In this document: positions 8,115 through 17,567 of the stretch, piece by piece | How the letters are laid out: the number at the start of each line of letters is the position of its first letter | How positions within the stretch are numbered: position 1 is the stretch's first letter | Assembly (NCBI RefSeq): GCF_035609205.1 | Contig: NZ_CP141184.1 | Location: 5,711,001 to 5,775,000 of the forward strand | Direction: 5' to 3' | DNA length: 64,000 nt | From: Hymenobacter sp. GOD-10R | GTDB lineage: Bacteria; Bacteroidota; Bacteroidia; Cytophagales; Hymenobacteraceae | Notes under the pieces: generated by a model | What the model saw: only the letters and a program-made list of their open reading frames with translations | Database searches by the model: none | What the model was told of the DNA's origin: nothing | Position numbers and translations under genes: made by a program

Positions 8115-9632
8115 ATGAAGATTCTGACGGCCGCCCAAACTAAACAAGTCGATCAGGCAACCATCCGAGCAGAAAACAGCAGCTCCGATCTGCTTATGGA
8201 GCGCGCCGCTACGGCCTTCACCGATTGGCTTACCGCTCGCCAATCGCCAGCAGAAGCTGGTGAAGTCTTGGTATTGGCTGGCCCCGGTAACAATGGGGGC
8301 GATGGTCTGGTTGCGGCTCGGTTACTCCACCAACGCGGCTACCAAGTGCAAGTGCTGATCCTACCGGCTGAAAAGCATTCCACTGATTTCACCACTAATC
8401 GGCAGCGCTTACCTGCTGCTGTGCCAGTAGCGGAGCTAGCTTCCGAACAGTTGCCAACCCTTACGCCTAGTACACTGGTCATTGATGCTTTGTTTGGCAC
8501 CGGTCTGAGCAGGCCATTGGAAGGCTTGGCGGCTACAGTAGTGCACCACCTCAATACCGCACGCGCTCGGGTAGTCGCCATTGATATACCATCGGGCTTA
8601 CTCACGGATGCGCCTCAGCCCAAGGATAGTGCCGTTGTGCAAGCGCGTCACACCATCAGTTTCGAGCTACCAAAGCTAGCTTTCTTACTTCCGCAGAATG
8701 CCAAATTTCTCGGCGAATGGCACCTACTTCCAATTGGGCTGAACCGAGAAGTCATCGAGCAAATGGACACGAACATGCACTTCGTGGACGCTACGCTGCT
8801 GGCGGGCAAGCTTCCGAAGCGAGCCAAGTTTGGGCACAAAGGCACCTACGGTCACGCGTTGTTGCTAGCCGGCAGCAAGGGCAAGATAGGCGCTGCCGTG
8901 CTAGCCACTAAAGCATGCCTACACAGTGGTGTTGGGCTGCTCACACTACGCACCCCAACAGTGGGCTACGATGTAGTACAAACCATAGTGCCCGAAGCCA
9001 TGGCTTTGGTCGATCCGCACTATGACTTCCTAACGGAGCTACCGGACCTAAAGTCCTATTCAGCTATTGGCATGGGACCCGGTATAGGTCAGGAAGCAGC
9101 CACGAAGGAGGTTCTAGTGCAGTTACTACGTACCGCTAACGTACCACTGGTGCTCGATGCGGATGCGCTAAACTTGCTTGGCCAGAACCGCGACCTACTC
9201 GACCTACTTCCACCTGATACGCTGCTTACACCACACCCCAAAGAGTTCGAACGCCTCACAGAGCCTGCCCGCGACGATTACCACCGGTTAGAGCTTCTAC
9301 GCAACTTCTGTCAGCAGCATCACTGCTATGTAGTATTGAAAGGTGCTTACACTTGCCTAGGCACCCCAGAAGGCAACTTCTACTTCAACAGCACTGGCAA
9401 CCCCGGTATGGGCACTGGTGGCAGTGGCGATGTACTTACGGGCGTACTCACCGCTTTGCGCGGCCATTCCTTTTTGTCACCGCTGGATGCTGCGCTACTT
9501 GGCGTGTATGCGCACGGCCGCGCTGGCGACCTAGCTGCCCAGCAGACCGGCGAAGCTGGCCTGAGCGCCGGTGACATCACGCGCTTCCTAGGCCCCGCCT
9601 TTCAAGAGCTGACAACAACAGAACCCTTCTAA
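8115..9632 (+). CDS. nnr: Bifunctional NAD(P)HX epimerase/dehydratase
   Basis: 505-residue metabolite-repair enzyme with both activities for damaged NAD(P)H. The N-terminal YjeF_N epimerase domain (about 1-215) has the glycine-rich loop GPGNNGGDG near residue 56 and DALFGTG near 124. The C-terminal ADP-dependent dehydratase, a ribokinase-like domain (about 235-500), has KGTYGHALLLAGS, the LDADALN motif near 350, HPKEFERL near 375 and the nucleotide-binding NPGMGTGGSGD near 430. The length and domain order are the common bacterial fusion. It ends 35 bp before the convergent UbiA-type gene, with no clear terminator hairpin between them. Confidence 0.94.
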   Translation: MKILTAAQTKQVDQATIRAENSSSDLLMERAATAFTDWLTARQSPAEAGEVLVLAGPGNNGGDGLVAARLLHQRGYQVQVLILPAEKHSTDFTTNRQRLPAAVPVAELASEQLPTLTPSTLVIDALFGTGLSRPLEGLAATVVHHLNTARARVVAIDIPSGLLTDAPQPKDSAVVQARHTISFELPKLAFLLPQNAKFLGEWHLLPIGLNREVIEQMDTNMHFVDATLLAGKLPKRAKFGHKGTYGHALLLAGSKGKIGAAVLATKACLHSGVGLLTLRTPTVGYDVVQTIVPEAMALVDPHYDFLTELPDLKSYSAIGMGPGIGQEAATKEVLVQLLRTANVPLVLDADALNLLGQNRDLLDLLPPDTLLTPHPKEFERLTEPARDDYHRLELLRNFCQQHHCYVVLKGAYTCLGTPEGNFYFNSTGNPGMGTGGSGDVLTGVLTALRGHSFLSPLDAALLGVYAHGRAGDLAAQQTGEAGLSAGDITRFLGPAFQELTTTEPF

Positions 9633-9667
9633 AGCCAACTACTCACAGGCAGCTGCTTATACCTGGT

Positions 9668-10561
9668 TCAAGAAGCTAGGTACACTGCGATAAACTGCAC
9701 TAGCAGCACGCCATCCGCCAGGAGCGCGAAGTAATAATCGGGGCGCGTTTCATCAGCAAACCAAATGATAGCACCGGCTAGCAACGTAGGCAAGGACAGC
9801 ACGAGTACATGGTGAAAAGCCGCGCCTTGTGGAATTAGGAAGTTGGAAAGCACTAACGCTACCAAGGCGACCACCTTGGTAGCACGTACCCCGAATACGC
9901 CTGGAAAGGTACGGGTACCCGTGAGTTGATCCTTGGTGTAATCCCGAATGTCAAATACAAAGGCGAGAGCCAGGATAAAGAGAAAACGCCGGCCAAACAG
10001 CACCAATACTACAGGTGAGAGCAAGGGCTTGCCTAGGTAAAAAGCTGGAATCCATACCGTAACAGCCGCCCACACATAAGCAATGAGAAATACCTTTAGC
10101 AGTGGAAAATCACGCAAGGCGCGCCACTTGCCTCCCACTCGCATAACGGGCAAGGAATATAGCAGCGAAATAGCCGCCAAATGACCCAGAAAAACTAGCA
10201 AGTGTTGCCAACCATCTAGCCAGAAAAGTACCCCAGCTATAGCCAGGGCGCCCAGCGCTAATAAGAATAACTCACGCCGGTGGTTGATCATCCACAGCTT
10301 GCGTTCCGACAAAATCAGCCGCTGACTGTGTTTATAAGGCAATACACTGTCAATGTTGTAGAGGAACAGCGTTGCCGTGAAGATCATGATAGCTAGGCGC
10401 GGCGGCACATCAGCGCGCCAGAATAAAAACGTCGCCCAGGTAAGCCCAACCGCCGCAGCCGACAACCATACGCTACTGTACAAAACCGCGTCTACCCAAC
10501 GCTTCAACCCGGCAAAGGAAGTAGAGGCAGAAGTAGGTGTAGGTTGACTGGGGTTCCGCAT
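9668..10561 (-). CDS. UbiA-superfamily prenyltransferase-like membrane protein
   Basis: 297-residue polytopic membrane protein with about eight hydrophobic segments. A first motif, FLYNIDSVLPYK near residue 70, corresponds to the first Asp-rich loop of UbiA prenyltransferases. The second loop shows DIRDYTKDQLTGTRTFP near 212, a good match to the second DxxxD site. The first site is weak (N...D rather than NDxxDxxxD), so the substrate may differ from quinone head groups. A TTG start at 10600 would add 13 residues; ATG 10561 was chosen. It follows the ppa terminator on the same strand and so is probably a separate unit. Confidence 0.7.
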   Translation of the reverse strand: MRNPSQPTPTSASTSFAGLKRWVDAVLYSSVWLSAAAVGLTWATFLFWRADVPPRLAIMIFTATLFLYNIDSVLPYKHSQRLILSERKLWMINHRRELFLLALGALAIAGVLFWLDGWQHLLVFLGHLAAISLLYSLPVMRVGGKWRALRDFPLLKVFLIAYVWAAVTVWIPAFYLGKPLLSPVVLVLFGRRFLFILALAFVFDIRDYTKDQLTGTRTFPGVFGVRATKVVALVALVLSNFLIPQGAAFHHVLVLSLPTLLAGAIIWFADETRPDYYFALLADGVLLVQFIAVYLAS

Positions 10562-10784
10562 GTTGAAGCGTATACGTGAGTGGAAAACAAGCCACTTCAA
10601 GAAGGGTTAAATAATTTCTTATTGGCCTCTTCTTTCCAGCTAAGAATTACCTCTTGTCCTGTTCCGTCTGAGAGTAGCTAGGTCAGCATAATGGCTTCTA
10701 ACCAACAAAATTACCTAGCTGGCAGCAGCCATATCATCAACACTAGTGCTGGTAATGGAAAAGCCAGACATTTGCTTCTGCTCC

Positions 10785-10842
10785 AGCCTAAACAACAAAA
10801 ACCTTCCACACTCAAGCGCGGAAGGTTTTTGTTGTTTAGGCT
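10785..10842. terminator. Long-stem terminator downstream of ppa
   Basis: A perfect 23-bp stem (10785-10807 with 10820-10842) and a 12-nt loop, GC-rich near the loop with A/T runs at the base. It sits 33 bp after the ppa stop on the minus strand. The rest of the spacer (10562-10784) shows no gene, only a possible -7 match (TAATTTTG on the minus strand at 10706-10713) for the UbiA-type gene. Confidence 0.88.
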
Positions 10843-10874
10843 AGTAACTGTCCAGCCCTAAGCACTTGTTCAGC

Positions 10875-11462
10875 TTACAACTCGACGTTAGCAGCCTGTT
10901 GGGTTGGCTCTGGCGTAGCGCTTCCCAGCGGGAAAGTTTCGTTATACAGCTTGATGCTCTCTTCGATGATGCGGTAGGCATCTTCGCGGCCCATGAAACG
11001 CTCTACAACTACTTGCTTATGCTCTAGCGCTTTGTAGTCTTCGAAGAAGCGGCGCATCTCCAGCAGCGTGTGTGGCGGCAAGTCAGCGATGTCGTTGTAG
11101 TGGTTTACCGATACGTCGTTGGCAGCTACGGCAATGATCTTGTCGTCTTCCTCGTCTTGGTCTACCATCTGCATCACGCCGATTACTTTGGCCTCGATGA
11201 TGCACATCGGTACCACGTCGACAGAACAGATAACGAGAATATCAAGCGGGTCTTTGTCGTCGCAATAGGTTTGGGGAATAAAGCCGTAAGCCGCAGGATA
11301 ATGCACAGCCGAGAATAATACGCGGTCTAGCTTGAGCAAGCCACTTTTTTTATCAAGCTCATATTTACCTTTCGATCCTTTCGGGATTTCAATGATGCCG
11401 TTTACAATACTTGGCGTCTTCTCGCCACGCTCAACGTCGTGCCAGGGGTTAAAATGGTCCAT
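10875..11462 (-). CDS. ppa: Inorganic pyrophosphatase (family I)
   Basis: 195-residue soluble family I pyrophosphatase, Mg-dependent, which hydrolyses PPi made in biosynthesis. The signature [11 protein letters not shown] near residue 68 carries the three metal-binding aspartates. [14 protein letters not shown] near 29 holds the active-site Lys and Glu, and YGFIPQTY near 60 is conserved. The C-terminal 15 residues are a variable tail. Monocistronic: a promoter match lies upstream at 11516-11550 and a long-stem terminator downstream. Confidence 0.96.
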   Translation of the reverse strand: MDHFNPWHDVERGEKTPSIVNGIIEIPKGSKGKYELDKKSGLLKLDRVLFSAVHYPAAYGFIPQTYCDDKDPLDILVICSVDVVPMCIIEAKVIGVMQMVDQDEEDDKIIAVAANDVSVNHYNDIADLPPHTLLEMRRFFEDYKALEHKQVVVERFMGREDAYRIIEESIKLYNETFPLGSATPEPTQQAANVEL

Positions 11463-11515
11463 TTTCTGAGAGAATAAGATGATTAGGTCCAGGGAGTGAG
11501 ACCTTGTGGGTATTT

Positions 11516-11550
11516 CAAAAATAGGAAGGAGTGAGCAGAAATGTTACAAA
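11516..11550 (-). promoter_or_regulatory. Putative Bacteroidota promoter of ppa
   Basis: On the minus strand, TTTG (11550-11547), a 23-bp spacer and TATTTTTG (11523-11516) fit TTTG-N17-23-TAnnTTTG. The predicted start of transcription is about 45 bp before the ppa ATG. The spacer is at the long limit. Confidence 0.5.
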
Positions 11551-11676
11551 AAATCCCAGAAAAAATCAGGTTTTTGCTATACTCCACAGCACTAGGAAAG
11601 TAGAGGCTTATCTACGTAGCAGCAATTACAAAGTTGAACTATTTATATGTGCTCCTTGCTAGGCCTCAAGCACCAG

Positions 11677-13410
11677 CTACTTAGCCAATACCTCCAGCAA
11701 GGGTGTACCGGTGCAGCCGTCTGGCTCCTGAATATGGAGGAAGCGCGCTATAGTCGCGGCTATGTCTGTGATCTTAGCAGGCACATACGATTCGCCTTTC
11801 CGAACGTGCCAACCCCAGAATAGCAAAGGGACGTGCGTATCGTAGGCAGAAGCGCTGCCGTGCGTGGTACCGCGGCTGATTGGGTAAGAATATGCCTCAA
11901 GCCAGCCGGGCTCCAGCACCACTAACACGTCGCCGCTGCGCTTAGGGAAATAGCCGTTTTCCAGGTACATCAACATTCCGCTTTCCCAGTGAGACTTCTG
12001 CACATCGTCGGCAGTAATGGCCCGCGTGACGCCTGCAAACTTCAGCATCACCTCCGCTACTTCCACCTGGAAGTTGTGCAGGTCTAGCTTTTTTTGCGCA
12101 ATTAGGGGCCGGTTCAGATATACCTGCTGGTTTTCGTAGGTGAGCACCCAGTTGCCGGCCCCGTGCCGGCGAACTAGTTCGTGCTGCAATGAGTCGCGCA
12201 TAAGCGTAGGCCCAACCGAGCCCGCCGGAATCTTCTTATCGCGCAAAAACTCGGGCGAGTGAGCCGCGCCGTGGTCAGCACTCAAGAACACCAAGGCCTG
12301 CCCCTTCCCTACCGTCTTGTCGAGATAGGTCAATAAACGAGCTAGGTCTTGGTCTAAGCGCAGGTAGGTATCTTCCGTCTCAATGGCATTCGGCCCAAAC
12401 TGGTGCCCCACGTAGTCGGTGCACGAGAAGCTCACGGCCAAGAAGTCCGTAATACCTCGTTGACCCAGCTGCTCAGCCCGCACCGCCTCCAACGCAAAAT
12501 CGGCGGTTAGCGAATTACCAAACGGGGTTGAGCGTATCAGATCATAATTCGCCGACTTGGTAGCAACCGAAGCATCTGCCCCTGCTCGTTGGCCCGCTTT
12601 GGATGCCGCAATGTCAATGCCGCTTAACTGCGGCAAATTGTGAGGAAAAACTGGTTTGCTTTCGCCTTTGAAAGCGCCTTCCCATGCTACATCGTCGGCT
12701 GTGCTCTCCGTGTATTGCCCGATGGGCAACAACGTCTCCCAAGGCTTTGACAAATATTGCTCGGATAATTTCCGGTTGTTGAACTGCACGACCCACTCCG
12801 GCAGCGCCTGCTGGTAGAACGTGCTACTGATGAAAGCGCCGTTGGTGCCATCGTACCAGTAAGCCGCATTGGCCGCATGGCCAGCTGGCAGAATGGAGCC
12901 ACGGTCTTTCATGCTCAAGCCAATCACCTTTGCTTGAAAATTAGTAGCTAAGCGTAGTTCGTCCGTGATGGTAGAAGTCAGCATATGGCGCGGCGACTGT
13001 TGACCAGCGGCGACTGAGCCACCTACTGACTGCACAGTTTTGTCTTCCGTCACGTACGTGCCCTTGCCCTCCTCGCGCACCCACCAGTTGTTGCCCACAA
13101 TGCCGTGCACCGAGGGAGTAGTGCCCGTGTAGATGCTAGCATGCCCTGGCCCGGTATAGGTCGGCACGTAATTATAATGCGTATTCTCGTAGCTAAACCC
13201 CTCTCCTAGCAACCGCCGAAAGCCTTCGCTGCCGAACTTATCCCAGTATCGGTAGAGATAATCGTAGCGCATCTGATCTACCACAATGCCCACCACTAGC
13301 TTGGGCCGTTCCAGCGCTTTTCCTTTCTTCTGACCAAACGCTGTGCCCGCCAATGCAGCAGTCATCAGCAAGAGTAGGGTCTTTTTCAAATGCAAAAAGT
13401 TAAGTAACAC
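11677..13410 (-). CDS. pafA: PafA-like alkaline phosphatase (type I phosphodiesterase fold)
   Basis: 577-residue exported phosphatase of the alkaline phosphatase superfamily. The signal peptide is LHLKKTLLLLMTAALAGTAFG, cleaved before QKKG. The first metal site is VVGIVVDQMRYDYL near residue 42, and the nucleophile Thr lies in PTYTGPGHASIYTG near 82. Further metal ligands appear in SADHGAAHSPEF near 381 and in the C-terminal GTTHGSASAYDTHVPLL near 528. The length and motif set match PafA of Flavobacteriia. The start is GTG at 13410; TTG codons a few residues on are possible. A close promoter match at 13438-13466 leaves a short leader. The periplasmic role in phosphate scavenging is inferred from the family. 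Confidence 0.85.
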   Translation of the reverse strand: MLLNFLHLKKTLLLLMTAALAGTAFGQKKGKALERPKLVVGIVVDQMRYDYLYRYWDKFGSEGFRRLLGEGFSYENTHYNYVPTYTGPGHASIYTGTTPSVHGIVGNNWWVREEGKGTYVTEDKTVQSVGGSVAAGQQSPRHMLTSTITDELRLATNFQAKVIGLSMKDRGSILPAGHAANAAYWYDGTNGAFISSTFYQQALPEWVVQFNNRKLSEQYLSKPWETLLPIGQYTESTADDVAWEGAFKGESKPVFPHNLPQLSGIDIAASKAGQRAGADASVATKSANYDLIRSTPFGNSLTADFALEAVRAEQLGQRGITDFLAVSFSCTDYVGHQFGPNAIETEDTYLRLDQDLARLLTYLDKTVGKGQALVFLSADHGAAHSPEFLRDKKIPAGSVGPTLMRDSLQHELVRRHGAGNWVLTYENQQVYLNRPLIAQKKLDLHNFQVEVAEVMLKFAGVTRAITADDVQKSHWESGMLMYLENGYFPKRSGDVLVVLEPGWLEAYSYPISRGTTHGSASAYDTHVPLLFWGWHVRKGESYVPAKITDIAATIARFLHIQEPDGCTGTPLLEVLAK

Positions 13411-13437
13411 GATTTGAGGCTAGCCCAATCAATTTCC

Positions 13438-13466
13438 CAAAGATAGATTCACAAGTTGAATCTCAA
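13438..13466 (-). promoter_or_regulatory. Putative promoter of pafA
   Basis: On the minus strand, TTG (13466-13464), 18 bp and TATCTTTG (13445-13438) match the Bacteroidota promoter pattern. The implied leader is about 20 nt, consistent with the GTG start at 13410. Confidence 0.6.
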
Positions 13467-13541
13467 CTCTAGCGGCCAAAGCTAGGTGTCTTGCGTAGGT
13501 AAGGGCTATTACGTTTTTGTTAAACGCTTTCCAAGCTTATA

Positions 13542-14270
13542 ATGCCTACTGACCAATCTTACGCGCTCATCTTCGACATGGATGGCGTGATCATCGATAA
13601 CACGGATTACCAAGCAGAAGCCTTTCAGCTACTCTTTCGTGAACATGGCTTAACTACCAACGCCCAGCATTTGCTCGAACGCCTGAATGGCATGCCTGCT
13701 ACAGCTATTTTGAAGACCGTTTTTCAAAACCCGGTGCCTGAGAAAGAGTTGAAGCGCTACGCTGATCAGCGTGAATTTCTCTACCGAGTGTTGTACTGGG
13801 AGAAACGCAAAGAGGTAAAGGGCTTAACCGACTTCCTGCGTGCTGCCCGACAAGCAGGTTTCAAGATTGCCCTAGGCACTGGCTCTGCCCCCGACACGAT
13901 TGGCTATATTATCGACCACCTGCACCTACGCCCGTTCTTCGATGTAATCACGGGCGCGGCCGACGTGGAAAAGGGCAAGCCTCATGCCGACACCTTTACT
14001 GTAGCAGCGCAGCAGCTAGGTGTCCCGCCCGAGCGTTGCGTGGTATTTGAAGATGCCGTGCTCGGTGAGCAAGCGGCTTATCGAGCTGGTATGCGTTGCA
14101 TTTGCCTAGACACCTCTGTGGAAGCCAGCAAATTTCAGAGCCCTATCAGGGTCATTAAGGACTTTACGGAAGTCGTGCCACAAGATATAATTACGCTCTT
14201 AGAACAGCACCCGACGGTTCCAAAGCCCGATAAACAACGAGCGCAACGACAATACATGAAGCTGTCGTAA
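13542..14270 (+). CDS. HAD-superfamily hydrolase, beta-phosphoglucomutase-like
   Basis: 242-residue cytoplasmic HAD phosphatase or mutase. Motif I is FDMDGVIIDN near residue 11, with both catalytic aspartates. Motif II is ALGTGSAPD near 113, motif III the Lys in EKGKPHADTF near 145, and motif IV FEDAVLG near 169. The alpha-helical cap inserted after motif I (C1 type) places it with beta-phosphoglucomutase and DOG phosphatase-like enzymes. The substrate cannot be assigned. The basic C-terminal tail of about 15 residues is variable. It ends just before a long terminator shared with the atp operon. Confidence 0.85.
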   Translation: MPTDQSYALIFDMDGVIIDNTDYQAEAFQLLFREHGLTTNAQHLLERLNGMPATAILKTVFQNPVPEKELKRYADQREFLYRVLYWEKRKEVKGLTDFLRAARQAGFKIALGTGSAPDTIGYIIDHLHLRPFFDVITGAADVEKGKPHADTFTVAAQQLGVPPERCVVFEDAVLGEQAAYRAGMRCICLDTSVEASKFQSPIRVIKDFTEVVPQDIITLLEQHPTVPKPDKQRAQRQYMKLS

Positions 14271-14273
14271 AAC

Positions 14274-14331
14274 CTAGCTTTACAAAAAAGGCCCGCCTCT
14301 AGACAGAAGCGGGCCTTTTTTGTAAAGCTAG
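14274..14331. terminator. Long-stem bidirectional terminator (HAD gene / atp operon)
   Basis: A perfect 23-bp stem (14274-14296 with 14309-14331) and a 12-nt loop, with an A6 run and a T6 run beside a GCCCGC core. It lies between the convergent HAD gene (stop 14270) and atpG (stop 14343). The dimensions are the same as the ppa terminator. Confidence 0.92.
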
Positions 14332-14342
14332 AGTGTCGTTGT

Positions 14343-15233
14343 CTAACGGCTCGATGCTAACGCTTCAGCACCACCTACGATTTCGAGAATCTCAGTAGTG
14401 ATAGCCGCCTGACGCGTGCGGTTGTATGTTAACTTGAGCGACTTGAGTAGCTCACCTGCGTTTTCAGTAGCCTTGTCCATGGCTGTCATCCGAGCGCCAT
14501 GCTCAGAAGCATTGCTCTCTAACACGGCTTTGTACAGTTGGATCTTCAACGACTGCGGAATGAGCGTCTGCACAATTTCTTCCTTCGAAGGTTCGAAGAT
14601 ATAGTCGACGTTTGCAGTAGTAGCAGCTTCAACAGGAGCCTCGGCGGGTACTAGCGGCAGCAACTGTTCATAGCGCACGATTTGCGTCGCAACGTTCTTG
14701 AACTCGTTGTATACCATCGTTACCTCATCGAACTCACCCGTGCGAAAACCTTCCATTGCTTGCTCAGCAGCAACTCGAACCGTATCGAAAGAAAGCTGGC
14801 CGAAAACGTGAGTATACTCACCTAGAATTGGACCACGCTTCGAGAAGTAATCATGAGCCCGTTTGCCAATAGCCATTACGGTGATATTGCCAGCAGCAGC
14901 TTGCGTAGCGTAGCGCTCTGCAATCAGTTGGTTTACTCCTTTGAAGATGTTGCTGTTAAATGCACCAGCAAGACCACGGTCAGAAGTAATGGCGATAATG
15001 AGTACTCGGTTCGCTTCACGCTGAACACCGTACTCACTTACCATGTCATCACCAGCTAGACTAGTTAGGTTGCTCAGAATGCTGTTGAGGCGCTGTGCAT
15101 AAGGGCGCATCCGCAGGATGTTATCCTGAGCCCGACGCAGCTTAGCCGCCGCCACCATTTTCATGGCTTTGGTGATTTGCTGCGTGCTTTGCACTGAGGT
15201 GATGCGGTTGCGGACTTCTTTTAAGCTAGCCAT
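14343..15233 (-). CDS. atpG: ATP synthase F1 subunit gamma
   Basis: 296-residue central-stalk subunit. The N-terminal helix MASLKEVRNRITSVQSTQQI and KAMKMVAAAKLRRAQ near residue 23 are characteristic. The C-terminal helix with YNRTRQAAITTEILEIVGGAEAL is the rotor end that turns inside the alpha3beta3 ring. It is the last gene of the operon, followed by a strong terminator. In this lineage atpD and atpC are typically in a separate operon, which explains their absence after atpG. Confidence 0.97.
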   Translation of the reverse strand: MASLKEVRNRITSVQSTQQITKAMKMVAAAKLRRAQDNILRMRPYAQRLNSILSNLTSLAGDDMVSEYGVQREANRVLIIAITSDRGLAGAFNSNIFKGVNQLIAERYATQAAAGNITVMAIGKRAHDYFSKRGPILGEYTHVFGQLSFDTVRVAAEQAMEGFRTGEFDEVTMVYNEFKNVATQIVRYEQLLPLVPAEAPVEAATTANVDYIFEPSKEEIVQTLIPQSLKIQLYKAVLESNASEHGARMTAMDKATENAGELLKSLKLTYNRTRQAAITTEILEIVGGAEALASSR

Positions 15234-15324
15234 TTATTGAATGGGAATGTTGTTGGATAACTGAATGATTAACGGCTGTTTCTGTGTGAACGATTGACCA
15301 TTAATCATTCAGCCATCCGACCAT

Positions 15325-16905
15325 TTACTTCGCGTAAGCAGCCGAAAGATCTTTGGCTACTTGCCGGATTGCGTTCGTGATGTTATCATCCAGCTTGCCA
15401 GCTTTTAGGGCCTTCAGTTCTTCTGGATGACGAGACTGCATTACCTGACGGAATTCAGTCTCGAACGTGCGCACTTTGTCAACGGGCACTTTATCGAGCA
15501 GACCATTGGTAGCAGCGTAGATAATTGCCACCTGATCTTCCACTTTCACCGGCGAGAATTGCGGCTGCTTCAGAATTTCCAGGTTGCGACGTCCGCGCTC
15601 AATAGTCAGCTTGGTCGAAGCATCTAGGTCAGAACCGAACTTCGCAAACGCTTCCAATTCACGGAATTGCGCCTGATCAAGTTTCAGTGTACCAGCCACT
15701 TTTTTCATCGACTTGATCTGAGCGTTACCACCTACACGGCTTACCGAGATACCCACGTTGATAGCTGGACGCACACCTGAGTTGAACAGGTTGGTCTCAA
15801 GGAAGATCTGGCCGTCCGTAATAGAAATTACGTTCGTTGGAATATACGCCGATACGTCACCTGCCTGCGTTTCAATCAGTGGCAAAGCAGTTAATGAACC
15901 ACCACCTTTTACCAGGTGCTTGATGCTTTCTGGCAAGTCGTTCATGTCGCGGGCAATAGCATCGGAAGCGTTGATCTTCGCGGCACGCTCCAGCAAACGG
16001 CTGTGCAGGTAAAATACGTCGCCAGGATAAGCTTCACGTCCTGGAGGGCGACGTAGCAGCAGCGACACCTCACGGTAAGCTACAGCTTGCTTCGACAAGT
16101 CATCGTAAACAACAAGAGCCGGGCGGCCCGTGTCACGGAAGAACTCGCCAATAGCGGCACCTGTGAATGGCGCGAAGAACTGCATCGGCGCTGGGTCAGA
16201 AGCCGAAGCTGCTACCACAACCGTGTAGTCCATAGCACCACCGCGCGTCAGGGAGTTTACCACCTGCGCAACGGTCGAAGCCTTCTGTCCTACGGCTACG
16301 TAGATACAGAACACGGGCTCACCGCGCTCAAAGTACTCGCGCTGATTCAAGATAGTATCAAGCGCCACCGTCGACTTACCCGTCTGACGGTCACCGATGA
16401 TCAATTCCCGCTGGCCACGGCCAATCGGAATCATAGCGTCGATAGCTTTGATACCTGTTTGTAGCGGCTCGTTTACTGGCTGACGATAGATTACGCCAGG
16501 AGCCTTACGCTCCAAGGGCATATCGTAGGTTTCGCCTTTAATCGGACCACGGCCATCGATCGGCTGACCTAGGGTGTTAACAACACGGCCGATGATGCCG
16601 TCGCCAACTTGAATAGAGGCAATCTTATTTGTACGGCGTACAGTGGCTCCCTCTCGGATGTCGCTGTAGTCACCGAGCATTACGGCACCTACGTTGTCTT
16701 CTTCTAGGTTAAGCACCAACGCTTGTAAACCATTTTCAAATTCGAGTAGCTCTCCCGATTGAGCTTTGCCCAATCCGTAAATACGAGCTACCCCGTCGCC
16801 AACCTGCAGCACCGTACCGACTTCTTCTAGTTCGGCTTCGGTTTTGAAGTTGGATAACTGCTCCCGCAGGATGGCGGATACTTCATCCGGACGTACTTCT
16901 GCCAT
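15325..16905 (-). CDS. atpA: ATP synthase F1 subunit alpha
   Basis: 526-residue non-catalytic nucleotide-binding subunit of F1. The Walker A motif [12 protein letters not shown] is near residue 171, the conserved [20 protein letters not shown] near 290, and [11 protein letters not shown] near 374. Length is normal. It sits between atpH (10 bp upstream) and atpG (about 90 bp downstream) in the minus-strand operon, so translation of atpH and atpA is probably coupled. Confidence 0.98.
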   Translation of the reverse strand: MAEVRPDEVSAILREQLSNFKTEAELEEVGTVLQVGDGVARIYGLGKAQSGELLEFENGLQALVLNLEEDNVGAVMLGDYSDIREGATVRRTNKIASIQVGDGIIGRVVNTLGQPIDGRGPIKGETYDMPLERKAPGVIYRQPVNEPLQTGIKAIDAMIPIGRGQRELIIGDRQTGKSTVALDTILNQREYFERGEPVFCIYVAVGQKASTVAQVVNSLTRGGAMDYTVVVAASASDPAPMQFFAPFTGAAIGEFFRDTGRPALVVYDDLSKQAVAYREVSLLLRRPPGREAYPGDVFYLHSRLLERAAKINASDAIARDMNDLPESIKHLVKGGGSLTALPLIETQAGDVSAYIPTNVISITDGQIFLETNLFNSGVRPAINVGISVSRVGGNAQIKSMKKVAGTLKLDQAQFRELEAFAKFGSDLDASTKLTIERGRRNLEILKQPQFSPVKVEDQVAIIYAATNGLLDKVPVDKVRTFETEFRQVMQSRHPEELKALKAGKLDDNITNAIRQVAKDLSAAYAK

Positions 16906-16914
16906 GATGCTTGT

Positions 16915-17475
16915 TTATAGTTGAGATTGGTGGGAGGTCTCTTTAAGAGTATTGCGCAACCTGTTCAAGCGGCTGCGTACGGAGTCATCGATTTGCCGAT
17001 CACCCACGCGTAGCACAAAGCCACCAATGAGTTCCGGATCAACTTTCTCGTTAAGCGTTACACTTTGATGACCAGTTTGCTCACGCACCAGCTTCGTTAC
17101 CTCATGACGCAGAATAGCGTTGAGAGGCGTAGCAGTTGTTACTTGAGCTACCTGAATACCACGTAGCGCTTCATATTGACTTTGAAACTCGGTAGCTACC
17201 CACTCGAGTGCACTTTCACGGTTATGCTGCGTGATAATAGTGAAGAACTTTTCCGTAACCTCTGACACCTTCCCTCCGAAGATGGCGCGCAGAATAGCTA
17301 GCTTTTTGTCGTGCTTCACAATTGGATTACGTAGCAACAAACGAAGGTCACGGTTCTGCCCCAATGTCTTGGCGAACAGATCCATGTCCTCTTTTACTTG
17401 CTCTATATTTCCCCGCTCCTGCGCCAAGTCTAGCATCGACTTGGCATAGCGCGAGGCAGCGCGTTGTTCAGACAT
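16915..17475 (-). CDS. atpH: ATP synthase F1 subunit delta (OSCP)
   Basis: 186-residue peripheral-stalk subunit that links the b stalk to the top of F1. The N-terminal helix bundle (RAASRYAKSMLDLAQERG) and the C-terminal EKVDPELIGGFVLRVGDRQIDDSV near residue 142 are family signatures. It lies 90 bp downstream of atpF, an unusually wide gap for this operon, which holds a repeat. Confidence 0.96.
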   Translation of the reverse strand: MSEQRAASRYAKSMLDLAQERGNIEQVKEDMDLFAKTLGQNRDLRLLLRNPIVKHDKKLAILRAIFGGKVSEVTEKFFTIITQHNRESALEWVATEFQSQYEALRGIQVAQVTTATPLNAILRHEVTKLVREQTGHQSVTLNEKVDPELIGGFVLRVGDRQIDDSVRSRLNRLRNTLKETSHQSQL

Positions 17476-17483
17476 TGATTTTA

Positions 17484-17567
17484 GTATTGAGTAGTTGGCA
17501 GTGAGTACTGAGATAGTCTGGCGTCGGCTAACCGAAACTCACTACTCAATACATAATACTCACTACT
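17484..17567. repeat. Repeat with inverted and direct units between atpF and atpH
   Basis: GTATTGAGTAGT (17484-17495) is perfectly inverted at 17541-17552 (ACTACTCAATAC), giving a 12-bp stem. ACTCACTACT is also directly repeated at 17537-17546 and 17558-17567, with the second copy running into the atpF stop codon. It resembles a dispersed intergenic element rather than a terminator, because no U-run follows it. Confidence 0.65.
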
